Shown piece after piece: positions 44,633-53,790 of a DNA stretch of 64,000 nucleotides (position 1 is the first letter of the stretch; each line of letters opens with the position of its first letter). The stretch comes from Bradyrhizobium sp. 190. Its GTDB lineage: Bacteria > Pseudomonadota > Alphaproteobacteria > Rhizobiales > Xanthobacteraceae. Location of the stretch: NCBI RefSeq assembly GCF_023073415.1, contig NZ_JADPJL010000034.1, positions 31,979 to 95,978 on the forward strand, given 5' to 3'. Position numbers and translations under genes: made by a program. Below the pieces are notes generated by a model. It was not told the origin of the DNA. It saw nothing but the letters and a program-made list of their open reading frames with translations, and searched no databases.

Positions 44633-47600
44633 TCAGGTGGGCTTGAGCGACTGCGTTCCGAGATCGAAATCGGCGATCTCCCTGGTCCGCTTCGAGTCGG
44701 CCTTGGCCTGGTGGTCGGTAGCCAGCCAGACATAGACCGCCGGCAGCACGAACAGCGTGAACAGCGTGCCGATCGACATGCCGGAGACCACGACAAGACC
44801 GATCGAGAAGCGGCTCGCCGCACCGGCGCCGGTTGCGGTCAGCAGCGGGATCAGGCCGGTGACCATCGCCGCCGTCGTCATCAGGATCGGACGCAGCCGG
44901 ATGCGGGCCGCCATCTCGATTGCCGATCGCTTGTCGAGACCTTCCTTGAGCTGCAATTCGTTGGCGAACTCCACCATCAGGATGCCGTGCTTGGTGATGA
45001 GGCCGACCAGCGTCAGCAACCCGACCTGGGTATAGATGTTGATGGTGGCCACGCCGAAGAACAGCGGGATCAGCGCACCGACGATCGCCATGGGAACGCT
45101 GATCATGATGACCAGCGGATCACGCAAGCTTTCGAACTGCGCCGCCAGCACCAGGAAGATGATGATCAGCGCGAAGCCAAAGGTGATCGCAAGCTGGTTG
45201 CCTTCCTGCACATATTGGCGGGAGTCGGCCAGATAGTCGTGACCGAAGCCGGCGGGCAACTTTTTCGCTTCGCCCTCCAGGAAGTCCACCGCCTGCCCGA
45301 CCGTCACGCCCGGCATCGGCACCGCCTGGAAGGTCGCGGAATTAAGCTGGTTGTAATGCGTCAGCGCATTCGGATCAGTGCCGGTCTCGATCGACACGAT
45401 GGTCGACAGCGGCACCAGTTGCCCGGTGTTGGTCGGGACATAGTAACCGCCGAGCGATTCCGGCGACAGCCGCATGCCGCGGGGCACCTGCGGGATCACC
45501 TGATAGGACCGTCCCTCGAGGTTGAAGCGGTTGACGTAATTGCCGCCCAGGAGCGTCTGCAGCGTGGCGCCGACCTGCGCCATGTTGATGCCGAGATCGC
45601 TGGCCTTGGAACGATCAATGGAGACGCGCACCACCGGCTGATTGAAATCGAGGTCGCTGTCGGACACGATGAACAAGCCGCTCTTGCGTGCGGCCTCTTT
45701 CAGCTTGTTCATCTCTTCGTAGACAGCCTGGAAGCCGGCGGTCGAATTGATCACCATCTGTATCGGCAGACCGCCCGGCCCGCCCGGAAGCGGCGGCAGG
45801 TTGAACGCAAACGCCTGAACACCTTCGATCTTGCTCAGTTCGGCCTGCACCAGTGGCTTCAACTGGATCGAGGAACGCTCACGCTCGTCCCATGGTTTGA
45901 GCAGCATGCCGGCGATGCCGCCCTGCGGGCCGGTGATGCCGTTGAGGACGAAGCGGAGATCGGTCTCGGGAAATTGGGCGAACGCCTTATCGAGCTTCTC
46001 GCCGTAAAAATCGACATAGTCGATGTTGGCGTATTTCGGCGCCTTGGTCACCGAGAACACGATGCCCTGATCTTCTTCGGGCGCCAGCTCCTTGGAGGTG
46101 TTCATGTAGAGGAAGCCCACCAGACCGAGGATCGTCAGTGCGAACACACCGGTGATCGGACGATAATCGAGCGAGCGGTCGAGCTGGCGGCCGTACCAGC
46201 GCGTCATCGCACCGAACACCCGGTTGACCAGCCTGGCGAACCGCCCCTCGTCCGCGCTTTTCAAAAGAACCGAGCACATCATCGGCGACAGCGTTAGCGC
46301 GATCACGCCGGATACGATCACCGAGCCCGCGAGCGTGAAGGCGAATTCGCGGAACAGCGAACCGGTCAGGCCGCCGAGGAAACCGATCGGCGCGTACACG
46401 GCCGCCAGCGTGATCGTCATCGAGATCACGGGGCCGACGATTTCGCGCGCGCCCTGCAGCGACGCCTGTACTGGCGTTTTTCCTTCCTCCAGATGTCGAT
46501 GGATATTTTCGACCACAACGATGGCGTCGTCGACCACCAGTCCGATCGCCAGCACCATCGCCAGCAGCGTCAGAAGATTGAAGCTGAAGCCCATCGCCAG
46601 CATCAAGCTGCAGACGCCGATCAGCGACAGCGGAATCGTAACCACGGGAATGATGACCGAGCGGAACGAGGCCAGGAACAGGAAGATCACGACCACGACG
46701 ATCAGCACGGCCTCGATCAGCGTGTTCTTCACCTCGTCGATCGATGACTGAATGAACTTGGTGGAATCATAAGCCACCTTCATCTTCATAGACGGCGGCA
46801 GGTTGCGTTCGAGCTCCGGAAACAGCGCGCGCACACCCTTGACCAGCGTCAGCGGGTTGCCTTGCGGCGTTGCCTGCACGCCGATGAAGATCGCTCGCTC
46901 GCCGCTGAATGCGACGCTGGCATCCGAGCTTTGGGCGGCAAGTTCGACGGTGGCGATATCCTCGATCCGCACAAAGCCGCCGTCCTTGGACTTGACGATC
47001 ATCTTCTTGAACTGCTCGAGGTTTCGCAGGTCGGTGTTGGTCTGAACGTTCGAGACGATGAAGTAGCCCTTGGCCTGACCGGCCGCGGCCTGGAAGTTGT
47101 TAGCGGCGATCGCCGCCGAGACGTCGCTTGGCGACACGCCGCGCCCCGCCATCCGCAACGGATCGAGCCACAGCCGCATCGCAAATGTTTGCCCGCCGAG
47201 AATATCGGCCGACGCCACGCCGTCGACCGTCGACAGCACCGGCTGCACCACGCGGGTCAGATAGTCCGAAATCGCCGACCCCGAGAGTTCATCGCTCGAG
47301 AACCCGAGATACATCACCGCCGTGGTCTGACCGGTCGTCTTAACCACGACCGGGTCGTTCGATTCCTTCGGGATCAGATATTTGACCGAATTCACCTTGG
47401 CGAGAACTTCGGTCAGCGCCTGGTTCGGATCGAAATTCAGCTTGACGTAGACCTGGATCGTGCTGGTGCCCTGCACGGACGACGAGGTGATGTAGTCGAC
47501 ACCCTCGGCGGAGGCGACGGCCTGCTCGATCGGCGTGGTGATGAAACCCTGGATCAAATTGGCCGACGCGCCCGGATAGACGGTCGTGACCGTAACCACC

Positions 47601-47728
47601 GTGTTCGACAGCTTCGGATATTGCCGGATCGGCAATACGCTCGCGGCCCTGAGACCAATCAGCAGGATCAGCAGGCTGACGACGACCGACAGGATCGGAC
47701 GCTTGATGAAAATATCGGTTAAGGCCAT
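44633..47728 (-). CDS. RND efflux pump inner-membrane subunit (HAE1/AcrB type)
   Basis: A 1031-residue RND transporter: first helix DIFIKRPILSVVVSLLILLIGL, a second repeat after residue 520 and the GxxxD motif region GLVVDDAIVVVENIHRHL in helix 4 with the proton-relay Asp pair. Length fits AcrB/MexB (about 1040). It exports hydrophobic compounds with the adaptor gene upstream; no outer-membrane TolC-type gene is in the window. The operon ends in a strong terminator. Start MALTDIFIKR at 47728. Confidence 0.97.
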   Translation of the reverse strand: MALTDIFIKRPILSVVVSLLILLIGLRAASVLPIRQYPKLSNTVVTVTTVYPGASANLIQGFITTPIEQAVASAEGVDYITSSSVQGTSTIQVYVKLNFDPNQALTEVLAKVNSVKYLIPKESNDPVVVKTTGQTTAVMYLGFSSDELSGSAISDYLTRVVQPVLSTVDGVASADILGGQTFAMRLWLDPLRMAGRGVSPSDVSAAIAANNFQAAAGQAKGYFIVSNVQTNTDLRNLEQFKKMIVKSKDGGFVRIEDIATVELAAQSSDASVAFSGERAIFIGVQATPQGNPLTLVKGVRALFPELERNLPPSMKMKVAYDSTKFIQSSIDEVKNTLIEAVLIVVVVIFLFLASFRSVIIPVVTIPLSLIGVCSLMLAMGFSFNLLTLLAMVLAIGLVVDDAIVVVENIHRHLEEGKTPVQASLQGAREIVGPVISMTITLAAVYAPIGFLGGLTGSLFREFAFTLAGSVIVSGVIALTLSPMMCSVLLKSADEGRFARLVNRVFGAMTRWYGRQLDRSLDYRPITGVFALTILGLVGFLYMNTSKELAPEEDQGIVFSVTKAPKYANIDYVDFYGEKLDKAFAQFPETDLRFVLNGITGPQGGIAGMLLKPWDERERSSIQLKPLVQAELSKIEGVQAFAFNLPPLPGGPGGLPIQMVINSTAGFQAVYEEMNKLKEAARKSGLFIVSDSDLDFNQPVVRVSIDRSKASDLGINMAQVGATLQTLLGGNYVNRFNLEGRSYQVIPQVPRGMRLSPESLGGYYVPTNTGQLVPLSTIVSIETGTDPNALTHYNQLNSATFQAVPMPGVTVGQAVDFLEGEAKKLPAGFGHDYLADSRQYVQEGNQLAITFGFALIIIFLVLAAQFESLRDPLVIMISVPMAIVGALIPLFFGVATINIYTQVGLLTLVGLITKHGILMVEFANELQLKEGLDKRSAIEMAARIRLRPILMTTAAMVTGLIPLLTATGAGAASRFSIGLVVVSGMSIGTLFTLFVLPAVYVWLATDHQAKADSKRTREIADFDLGTQSLKPT

Positions 47729-47845
47729 CGCAGATTTATCCCGCTGAGTTCAGCATTTTCGGGCGCGGTCTCATCTCCAGGACCGCCGCCCGCCTTTTCG
47801 CCAGCGCGGCCCGCGGGCCGCGCGATCGTCAGTTGTTAGCGGCCG

Positions 47846-49039
47846 CTAGTAGCGCGGCGGCTTCGCCGGAATCGGCGGCACCGGATCGTTCGAGATCGTC
47901 ACCGCCGCCCCCGATTGCAGCTTGAGCTGCCCCACGGACACCACGCGGTCGCCGTCCTTCAATCCCTTCAGGATTTCGGCGCGTCCCTCGATGCGCTTGC
48001 CGGCCTGCACGAAGGTGCGCGTGACGATGAGGCTGGTCTTGCCGTCCTCTTCCTTCTTCTCGCTGAGGAGGTAGACCGAGTCGCCATAGAGCGTGTAGTC
48101 GACCGCGGTTTCGGGCACGGTGACGACCGGCGGCTTATCCGGCAGCACCACGGTGGTGGTGGCGAACATGCCGGGCTTGAGGATGCGATCCGGATTCTGG
48201 ATCGTCGCCTGCACACGGATGTTGCGCGTCTCGGTCGCGATCTGCGGCTCGATGGTGGTGATCTTGCCCTCGAAGGTGCGGCCCGGATAGGCGTCGACCG
48301 CGATACGAACGATCTGGCCGACCTTGAGCTGGCCGGAATCCTTTTCCGTCACGGTGAAGTTGGCAAACAGCACCGACAGATCGGTCAGCGAGACGATCTG
48401 CGTGCCGGCCGTGAGATATTGTCCAACCTCGACCTTGCGAACGCCGAGTTCGCCATCGAACGGCGCCCGCACCAGCTTCTGCGAGATGATGGCTTCCGTC
48501 TTGGCGATACTGGCGCTGGCCTGATCGAACGCAGCCTGCGCCGTATCCACGGTCGCCTGCGGTCCGACCTGCCGCTCGGCCAATTGCTTGGCGCGATCCA
48601 GCGATATCTGCGCCACGCGCTGCTGGGCTTTGAAGTTGGCGAGGTCGCCCTGCTCCGGACCGTCGAACAACTGCACCAGCGGCGTACCCGCCTTCACGGT
48701 GGCGCCCGCCGTGAACTGGATTTCGGTGATGCGGCCGTTCACGTCGGAGGTCACGTTGACCTGATGCACGGCGGCGAGATCGCCGACCGCGGTCAAAAGA
48801 TTCGGAATGGTTTCGGAGTTCGCCGTGGCGATGTTCACGCTGGTTGGCGGCGGCTTGTTGTTCGCGAAGAACTGCGCGATCATCTTGCCACGGAAGTAGT
48901 TGAACCAGACTAGACCGCCGACCAGCAAGGCCAGCAGCGTCCCCACGACAATGAACCAGCGCACCATCCGGACCGGCCGCTTGTGCGGCTTGTCGGTAAT
49001 CGGCTTGCCCGAAATTTTGGGTTCAGTCACGATATTCAT
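47846..49039 (-). CDS. RND efflux periplasmic adaptor (membrane fusion protein)
   Basis: A 397-residue adaptor: cytosolic N-terminus rich in Lys/Pro, a membrane helix FIVVGTLLALLVGGLVWF near residues 27-46, lipoyl half-motifs (VTSDVNGRITEIQFTAGATVKAGTPLVQLFDG and VRAPFDGELGVRKVEVGQYL), a hairpin of heptad repeats and a beta-barrel. There is no lipobox Cys, so it is anchored by the helix. The ATG at 49039 starts 1 nt after the TetR stop codon; an in-frame GTG 9 nt upstream is also possible. Confidence 0.94.
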   Translation of the reverse strand: MNIVTEPKISGKPITDKPHKRPVRMVRWFIVVGTLLALLVGGLVWFNYFRGKMIAQFFANNKPPPTSVNIATANSETIPNLLTAVGDLAAVHQVNVTSDVNGRITEIQFTAGATVKAGTPLVQLFDGPEQGDLANFKAQQRVAQISLDRAKQLAERQVGPQATVDTAQAAFDQASASIAKTEAIISQKLVRAPFDGELGVRKVEVGQYLTAGTQIVSLTDLSVLFANFTVTEKDSGQLKVGQIVRIAVDAYPGRTFEGKITTIEPQIATETRNIRVQATIQNPDRILKPGMFATTTVVLPDKPPVVTVPETAVDYTLYGDSVYLLSEKKEEDGKTSLIVTRTFVQAGKRIEGRAEILKGLKDGDRVVSVGQLKLQSGAAVTISNDPVPPIPAKPPRY

Positions 49040-49040
49040 G

Positions 49041-49742
49041 TCATGCACTTTCTGCAGTTACCGATTGTCCCGAATTCGGTGACAGCTCGCCGTCCAGATG
49101 AGAAGCAATTGCGGCTTCGGTAAGTCCGATGCCGCGCAGGATGAATTGACAGAGCTGCCGCTCCAGATCGGCGGCGTTGCCGTAGGAAAGACAAGGCACG
49201 GCGGGAAGCCGCGACAGTGCCGCCATCAGCACGGTGTGGTGGGCGAACCAGAACAGGTTGAGCGGATCACTGCCGATCCGCGACGCGTCGCCCGCCGCTA
49301 CAGCGCTTTCGATCGATGCGCCAAACACCGGGCCGATCAGGCCGCCGATCTTGTCGTAGAGCAGACGCGCGAACTCGCCATCGTCGAGATGGCTCGTCGT
49401 CATCAGCCGCAGCCGCTGCGCTTCCTCCTGATCCGACCCGTCGGACACTTCCATGAAATGGCCAACCATGCCCTTGACCAGTTCAACCAGTGTGGCAGTT
49501 GAGGGCTCCTGGCCGAGCAGGTGCGCGAAATCCGGATCGGCCTCGCACTCCTCCGCGAGGATCTCGGCGTAGAGTGCGGCCTTGGAGGGGAAGTGTTTGA
49601 ACAACAGCCCTTCTGAAATAGCCGCGGCCGCCGCCACGCTCTTGGTCGTGGTGCCGGCAAAGCCGTTACGGGCGAAGCATCGCTTGGCAGCGCTCAGGAT
49701 CAATTGGCGCCGCAAGTCACTGGTCATACGCAGGTTAGACAT
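49041..49742 (-). CDS. TetR/AcrR family regulator of the RND operon
   Basis: A 233-residue TetR-type repressor. The HTH is ILSAAKRCFARNGFAGTTTKSVAAAAAISEGLLFKHFPSKAALYAEIL. The C-terminal ligand-binding domain is unrelated in sequence to well-known ones. It is encoded just upstream of the adaptor and pump, and two palindromes lie immediately before its start. Start choice is uncertain: ATG 49742 is chosen; ATG 49727 and a GTG at 49760 are also in frame, but the last would put the operator inside the coding part. Confidence 0.9.
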   Translation of the reverse strand: MSNLRMTSDLRRQLILSAAKRCFARNGFAGTTTKSVAAAAAISEGLLFKHFPSKAALYAEILAEECEADPDFAHLLGQEPSTATLVELVKGMVGHFMEVSDGSDQEEAQRLRLMTTSHLDDGEFARLLYDKIGGLIGPVFGASIESAVAAGDASRIGSDPLNLFWFAHHTVLMAALSRLPAVPCLSYGNAADLERQLCQFILRGIGLTEAAIASHLDGELSPNSGQSVTAESA

Positions 49743-49748
49743 GGGGGC

Positions 49749-49764
49749 GTGAGTAATCACTCAC
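49749..49764. promoter_or_regulatory. Candidate TetR operator, palindrome 1
   Basis: GTGAGT-AATC-ACTCAC, a perfect 6+6 bp inverted repeat with a 4-bp centre, directly upstream of the TetR start. This size and position are typical of TetR-type operators, so self-repression of the efflux operon is likely. Confidence 0.65.
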
Positions 49765-49780
49765 CTTGACGAAGTCAAGG
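49764..49780. promoter_or_regulatory. Candidate TetR operator, palindrome 2
   Basis: CCTTGAC-GAA-GTCAAGG, a perfect 7+7 bp inverted repeat with a 3-bp centre, touching palindrome 1. Its sequence is unrelated to palindrome 1, so it may be bound by another factor, overlap the promoter -35 box (TTGAC), or be a second site. Confidence 0.5.
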
Positions 49781-50048
49781 ATCTATTGCAGCGCACCAAA
49801 CGAATTCTCTTGCGGGGTGACGTCAAAGACACAGCTTCATCGCCTTGTTCGAGCACCATTTTTCCGGGAATCCGGCGCTCGCCTTGCCGGCTCATCCCGG
49901 ATCGGCCGCAACCCGAACGCGCCACCGATGGCGCAGGCCTGGAAGCTGCGCTCCGGCTTGACGCCTTGGGTACGGCGTTTAAGGTAGTTGCAAATGAGAC
50001 TAATTTGACAGTCGCTTACCTAATCTTCCCGAAAGAGTATGGCGGGCC
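49781..50048. other. Intergenic region upstream of the P450 gene, no feature found
   Basis: The 268 bp between palindrome 2 and the P450 start show no convincing gene, repeat or terminator. A TTGACA at 50005-50010 has no -10 box at suitable spacing. The P450 promoter must lie here but cannot be placed. Confidence 0.5.
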
Positions 50049-51269
50049 ATGAATTTGGATGCGCGCGAACTGGCGGCCACCTTCGACCTCGAAAAGCTGA
50101 CGCCGGAGTTCTACACCGACCCCTACCCGACCTATCGCGCGCTGCGCGAGACCGATCCGGTCAAGCGGCTGCCGAACGGCTCGTATTTCCTGACCCGCTA
50201 CGACGACCTGGTTGCAGCCTACAAGAACACCAAGGCCTTCTCTTCGGACAAGAAGAAGGAGTTCTCGCCGAAGTACGGTAACTCCCTGCTCTACGAGCAC
50301 CACACCACGAGCCTCGTCTTCAACGATCCCCCCGCCCACACCCGCGTCCGCCGCCTGATCATGGGGGCGCTCTCGCCGCGCGCGATCGCCGGCATGGAGC
50401 CCGATCTGGTCAGCTTGGTCGAGCGCCTCCTCGACGCCATGGCCGCCAAGGGTAAGGTGGACCTGATCGACGATTTCGCCGCCGCGATCCCGATCGAAGT
50501 GATCGGCAACCTGCTCGACGTCCCCGAGGACGAGCGCGAGCCCTTGCGCGACTGGTCGCTGGCCATCCTTGGCGCGCTGGAGCCGGTGATCGGCCCGGAC
50601 GTCTTTGCCCGCGGCAACAAGGCGGTGGAGGACTTCCTGTCGTACCTCGAAGGGCTGGTGGCGCGGCGACGGGCCAAGCCCGGCAATCCCGACCGCGATG
50701 TGCTGACCCGGCTGATTCAGGGCGAAGACAATGGCGAGCGGCTGACCGAAAAGGAGCTGCTGCACAACTGCATCTTCCTGCTCAATGCCGGCCATGAGAC
50801 CACCACCAATTTGATCGGCAATGGGCTGGTGGCGCTGTCGAACCACGCAGCCGAGAAACGGCGGTTGATCGAGAATCCCGCGCTGATCAAGACCGCGGTC
50901 GAGGAAATGCTGCGGTTCGAGAGCTCCAACCAGCTCGGCAACCGCATGACCGTCGAGCCGTTCGACCTCGGCGGCATCGCGATGCCGCCGGGCACGCCGG
51001 TGACGCTGTGCATCGGCGCCGCCAACCGCGACCCCGCTCAGTTCGCCGATCCCGAACGTTTCGATATCGGCCGTACGCCGAACCGGCATCTGGCCTTCGG
51101 CACCGGCGCGCATCAATGCGCCGGCATGGCGCTGGCCCGGCTCGAAGGCGCGATCGCGATCTCGCGTTTCCTCGCACGCTTTCCGGATTATGAGCTCGCC
51201 GGCGAGCCGGTCCGCGGCGGCCGTGTGCGCTTCCGCGGATTCTTGAGCGTGCCCTGCGAGATCGGCTAG
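50049..51269 (+). CDS. Soluble cytochrome P450
   Basis: A 406-residue bacterial class I P450: NAGHETTTNLIGNG in the I helix, the ExxR in VEEMLRFES and the heme loop FGTGAHQCAGMALARLEG with the Cys ligand. There is no membrane anchor and no ferredoxin or reductase gene nearby, so electron partners must be elsewhere. It is divergent from the TetR-RND operon. It resembles alphaproteobacterial CYP groups that act on terpenes, fatty acids or aromatic compounds; the substrate cannot be read from the sequence. Confidence 0.95.
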   Translation: MNLDARELAATFDLEKLTPEFYTDPYPTYRALRETDPVKRLPNGSYFLTRYDDLVAAYKNTKAFSSDKKKEFSPKYGNSLLYEHHTTSLVFNDPPAHTRVRRLIMGALSPRAIAGMEPDLVSLVERLLDAMAAKGKVDLIDDFAAAIPIEVIGNLLDVPEDEREPLRDWSLAILGALEPVIGPDVFARGNKAVEDFLSYLEGLVARRRAKPGNPDRDVLTRLIQGEDNGERLTEKELLHNCIFLLNAGHETTTNLIGNGLVALSNHAAEKRRLIENPALIKTAVEEMLRFESSNQLGNRMTVEPFDLGGIAMPPGTPVTLCIGAANRDPAQFADPERFDIGRTPNRHLAFGTGAHQCAGMALARLEGAIAISRFLARFPDYELAGEPVRGGRVRFRGFLSVPCEIG

Positions 51270-51394
51270 GGCTGTGACGAATTGCGGCAGTCCCGCATTG
51301 CAAAATCGAAAACGCACGTCATAGAGCCAGGCGAACGATTTCTGCGCTTGCGCGTTGATGTTTCCGGGTGGCGAAGCACGAGGGAGTTGAGATC

Positions 51395-53209
51395 ATGCTT
51401 CCGCTCGCTGTTCGCGTTACAGCGTTTTTTCTTGGTGTGTCCGCGATCGCGGTGAGCACCGGCTCGTTCGCCCAAATCCGAGCCCCGGGGGGCGGGGCTG
51501 CGCCAGCAGCACCACCTGCCATGGCCCGCCCAGCAGCACCACCAGCCGCGATGGCCCGCCCGGCGGCACCTCCGGCCATGGCGCGCCCTGCCGCACCGGC
51601 GTTCCGTGCGGCTCCCGCGCCACAGCGTCCAGCCATGGCCCCGCATGCGGCGCCGCGTATCGCCACGCCACCGCGACCGGCCGCACCGCGCGTTGCAGGA
51701 CCACGACCCGAGATCCAACGTGCCGCGCCGCCGCAGCGACCGGCGATGACAAGACATCCCGAGCCGCGCATCGCTGCACCATCGCGCCCGAGCACATCAC
51801 CCGCTGGGGACGCCCGGTCGTCGCGAAAGGAACAGATCGAAACGCGGGCGCCGCAGCGTGAGCAGCGCATCCAGCAGCGGCAGCAAATGGTGCAGGAGCG
51901 GCAGCGCGACATGCTGTCGCGCCAAAGCACAGCGCGGCAGAGCCGCATCGATCGCTTGCAACAGCGCGTGCAGCAATTGCAGTCGCAAAATCCGGAAGGC
52001 CGTCGGGCGCAACGCGCGCAGGACCGATTGCTGCAGACACAGAACCGTCTGCTCCAGCGCGAACAACGCCTGCAGCAAGGCGACCAGGCACGCCTGCAGC
52101 GGCTGGGACCGCAGCCTTCGGCTGAACGATCCGCTGCTGCTGCTGCCGCCGCGCAGGCTGCGGCCCGTGGACGGTTTGCTGCGCACTTCCGTAGCAATGA
52201 TGCCTTGCAAGCCCGAACCGCGCTCATGGCCCGCGAGAACCGCTGGGCTCCCCGCCACGCCTGGCGGAAGGGGCACCGCGCTGCGTTTGTGGCCTGGCTT
52301 GGCCCGGTGTTCTGGCCCTACGCCTATTCCGACATCTTCAACTACACCTTCTGGCCCACCGCCTACGACCCCGGCTATTGGGCCTACGCTTACGACGACT
52401 TCGTCGACACGGTGTTCTGGGGTGCTGATACCCCGTATTCCGCTTACGCCCGATATCCGGAACCTGGCGCTGCGGTCACCGATTATCGAGCGCGCGGACG
52501 CGCAAGCGTCAGCTCACGGACTCTCCGGCAATTGTGCGAAGGTCCGGACAAGGGCGTGACCGCCTGGCCGATCGAGGAGATCGCGCGGGCAGTACAGCCG
52601 AGGCCCGAGCAGCGCGCCCTGCTTGATGAATTGAAGGCCGCCGCGGCAAAGGCGGCCGACGTGTTCAGCTGCGCCGATTCCTATGCGATGACGCCACCCG
52701 GTCGCCTGCGGGCGATGACGAATCGCGTAAGCGCAACGCTCGACGCGGTAAAGATCGTACGGCCGGCACTGGAACAGTTCTATAATTCACTGAACGACGA
52801 GCAAAAGGCGCGTTTCAACGCGCTCGGCCCGAACGTCGGCGACCGGGCGCAACAGCAGCCGCAGCAGGAAGCGAATGCTGATGCCGAGAAGTGCGGTGAG
52901 CCGAAGTCCAGCCTCACGCAGCTTCCGATCGAGCGGATCGAGGCGGTGATACATCCGGCTGGCAAGCAAAAGGAAGCGCTCGACCGCTTGAGCCAGGCGA
53001 CGAAGAATGCGGTTGAACGGTTACAGGCCGCCTGCCCCGACGACGTACCGCTCACACCGCTCGGACGGCTGGAGGCAATGGAAAAGCGGCTTGACGCCAT
53101 GGTGCAGGCGGCCGCGCTGGTGCAGCCGGCATTGGATGAGTTCTATGCCGCGCTGAGCAACGAGCAGAAGGCGCGCTTCAATACGCTGCCACAGATCGCA
53201 AGTCCCTAA
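51395..53209 (+). CDS. Exported Spy/CpxP-like (LTXXQ) repeat protein
   Basis: A 604-residue protein. Residues 1-27 are a signal peptide (ending GSFAQ). A long low-complexity part of Ala/Pro/Arg follows (about residues 28-130), then a Gln/Arg-rich coiled segment (130-250), an aromatic cluster around VFWPYAYSDIFNYTFWPTAYDPGYWAYAY and two Spy/LTXXQ-type repeats, each ending in DEFYAALSNEQKARFN-like sequence, one near 460 and one near 590. ATG 51395 follows GAGGGAG at 9 nt. The family is linked to periplasmic chaperones; the long Pro/Ala and aromatic regions are not explained. Followed by a cytochrome c gene after 35 bp. Confidence 0.85.
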   Translation: MLPLAVRVTAFFLGVSAIAVSTGSFAQIRAPGGGAAPAAPPAMARPAAPPAAMARPAAPPAMARPAAPAFRAAPAPQRPAMAPHAAPRIATPPRPAAPRVAGPRPEIQRAAPPQRPAMTRHPEPRIAAPSRPSTSPAGDARSSRKEQIETRAPQREQRIQQRQQMVQERQRDMLSRQSTARQSRIDRLQQRVQQLQSQNPEGRRAQRAQDRLLQTQNRLLQREQRLQQGDQARLQRLGPQPSAERSAAAAAAAQAAARGRFAAHFRSNDALQARTALMARENRWAPRHAWRKGHRAAFVAWLGPVFWPYAYSDIFNYTFWPTAYDPGYWAYAYDDFVDTVFWGADTPYSAYARYPEPGAAVTDYRARGRASVSSRTLRQLCEGPDKGVTAWPIEEIARAVQPRPEQRALLDELKAAAAKAADVFSCADSYAMTPPGRLRAMTNRVSATLDAVKIVRPALEQFYNSLNDEQKARFNALGPNVGDRAQQQPQQEANADAEKCGEPKSSLTQLPIERIEAVIHPAGKQKEALDRLSQATKNAVERLQAACPDDVPLTPLGRLEAMEKRLDAMVQAAALVQPALDEFYAALSNEQKARFNTLPQIASP

Positions 53210-53244
53210 CCGGAACCCAATCCCTTGGCTGACGAGGTGATCGA

Positions 53245-53709
53245 ATGAGTCAACGGCACTTCAGCACGCTTTTCGCTTGGCCAACGTCCAGCCGGCGAGG
53301 CACACGTTTGCGGCACAGTAGTCGGATCTTACTGATAGGCGCATTGGGCGGAATCTGCATGCTTCCATCATCTTCTGCCCTGCCTCAGGCGTCGCAAGGT
53401 GCGGAGAGCGCTTCAGGGCAACTGGCGTTCAACAATGCCTGCCGAACGTGTCACATGGTGAGGGAGGGCGACAATCGGCTGGGCCCCAACCTGCACAAGA
53501 TTGTCGGACGGAAAGCAGGGTCGCTACCGGACTACGGGTTTTCCAGCGCAATGAAGGAGGCAGGCTTCGTGTGGGATGAAGAGAAGCTCGATCGCTTCAT
53601 TGCAAATCCCGACGAGGTCGTACCCGGCAACAGCATGAAGCCGTATGGCGGCCTCTCATCGAGCGACGATCGAAAAAAGATCATCGCCTACCTCGCTCAA
53701 TCGCGATAA
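53245..53709 (+). CDS. Class I c-type cytochrome
   Basis: A 154-residue cytochrome c. A 50-residue leader has an Arg-rich start and a hydrophobic stretch (ILLIGALGGICMLPSSSA) for export. CRTCH is the heme-binding CXXCH, LGPNL follows, and the distal Met ligand is likely in NSMKPYGGL. This is the cytochrome c2/c-550 type with the usual about 100-residue mature length. Partner enzyme is unknown. The 35-bp gap after the Spy-like gene suggests one transcript; the combination is unexpected. Confidence 0.93.
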   Translation: MSQRHFSTLFAWPTSSRRGTRLRHSSRILLIGALGGICMLPSSSALPQASQGAESASGQLAFNNACRTCHMVREGDNRLGPNLHKIVGRKAGSLPDYGFSSAMKEAGFVWDEEKLDRFIANPDEVVPGNSMKPYGGLSSSDDRKKIIAYLAQSR

Positions 53710-53790
53710 CGCCGCAGCGTCCGGCCAGTGCGCGCCGGCGGTCGTGCTCGCTTCCTGCGAGGTCGGTGAATTCCGACCCACGCAGCAGCC

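Noticed and set aside
44711..46297. Plus-strand open frame of about 528 codons opposite the RND pump
   Set aside because: Composition is dominated by Arg, Gln, His and Asp as expected for an antisense frame; the minus-strand pump is certain.
50005..50010. TTGACA before the P450 as -35 box
   Set aside because: No -10-like hexamer at 16-18 bp; the nearest TAATCT is only 10 bp away.
49766..50052. Small plus-strand frames between TetR and the P450
   Set aside because: Short, without ribosome sites or family similarity; overlap the P450 start region.
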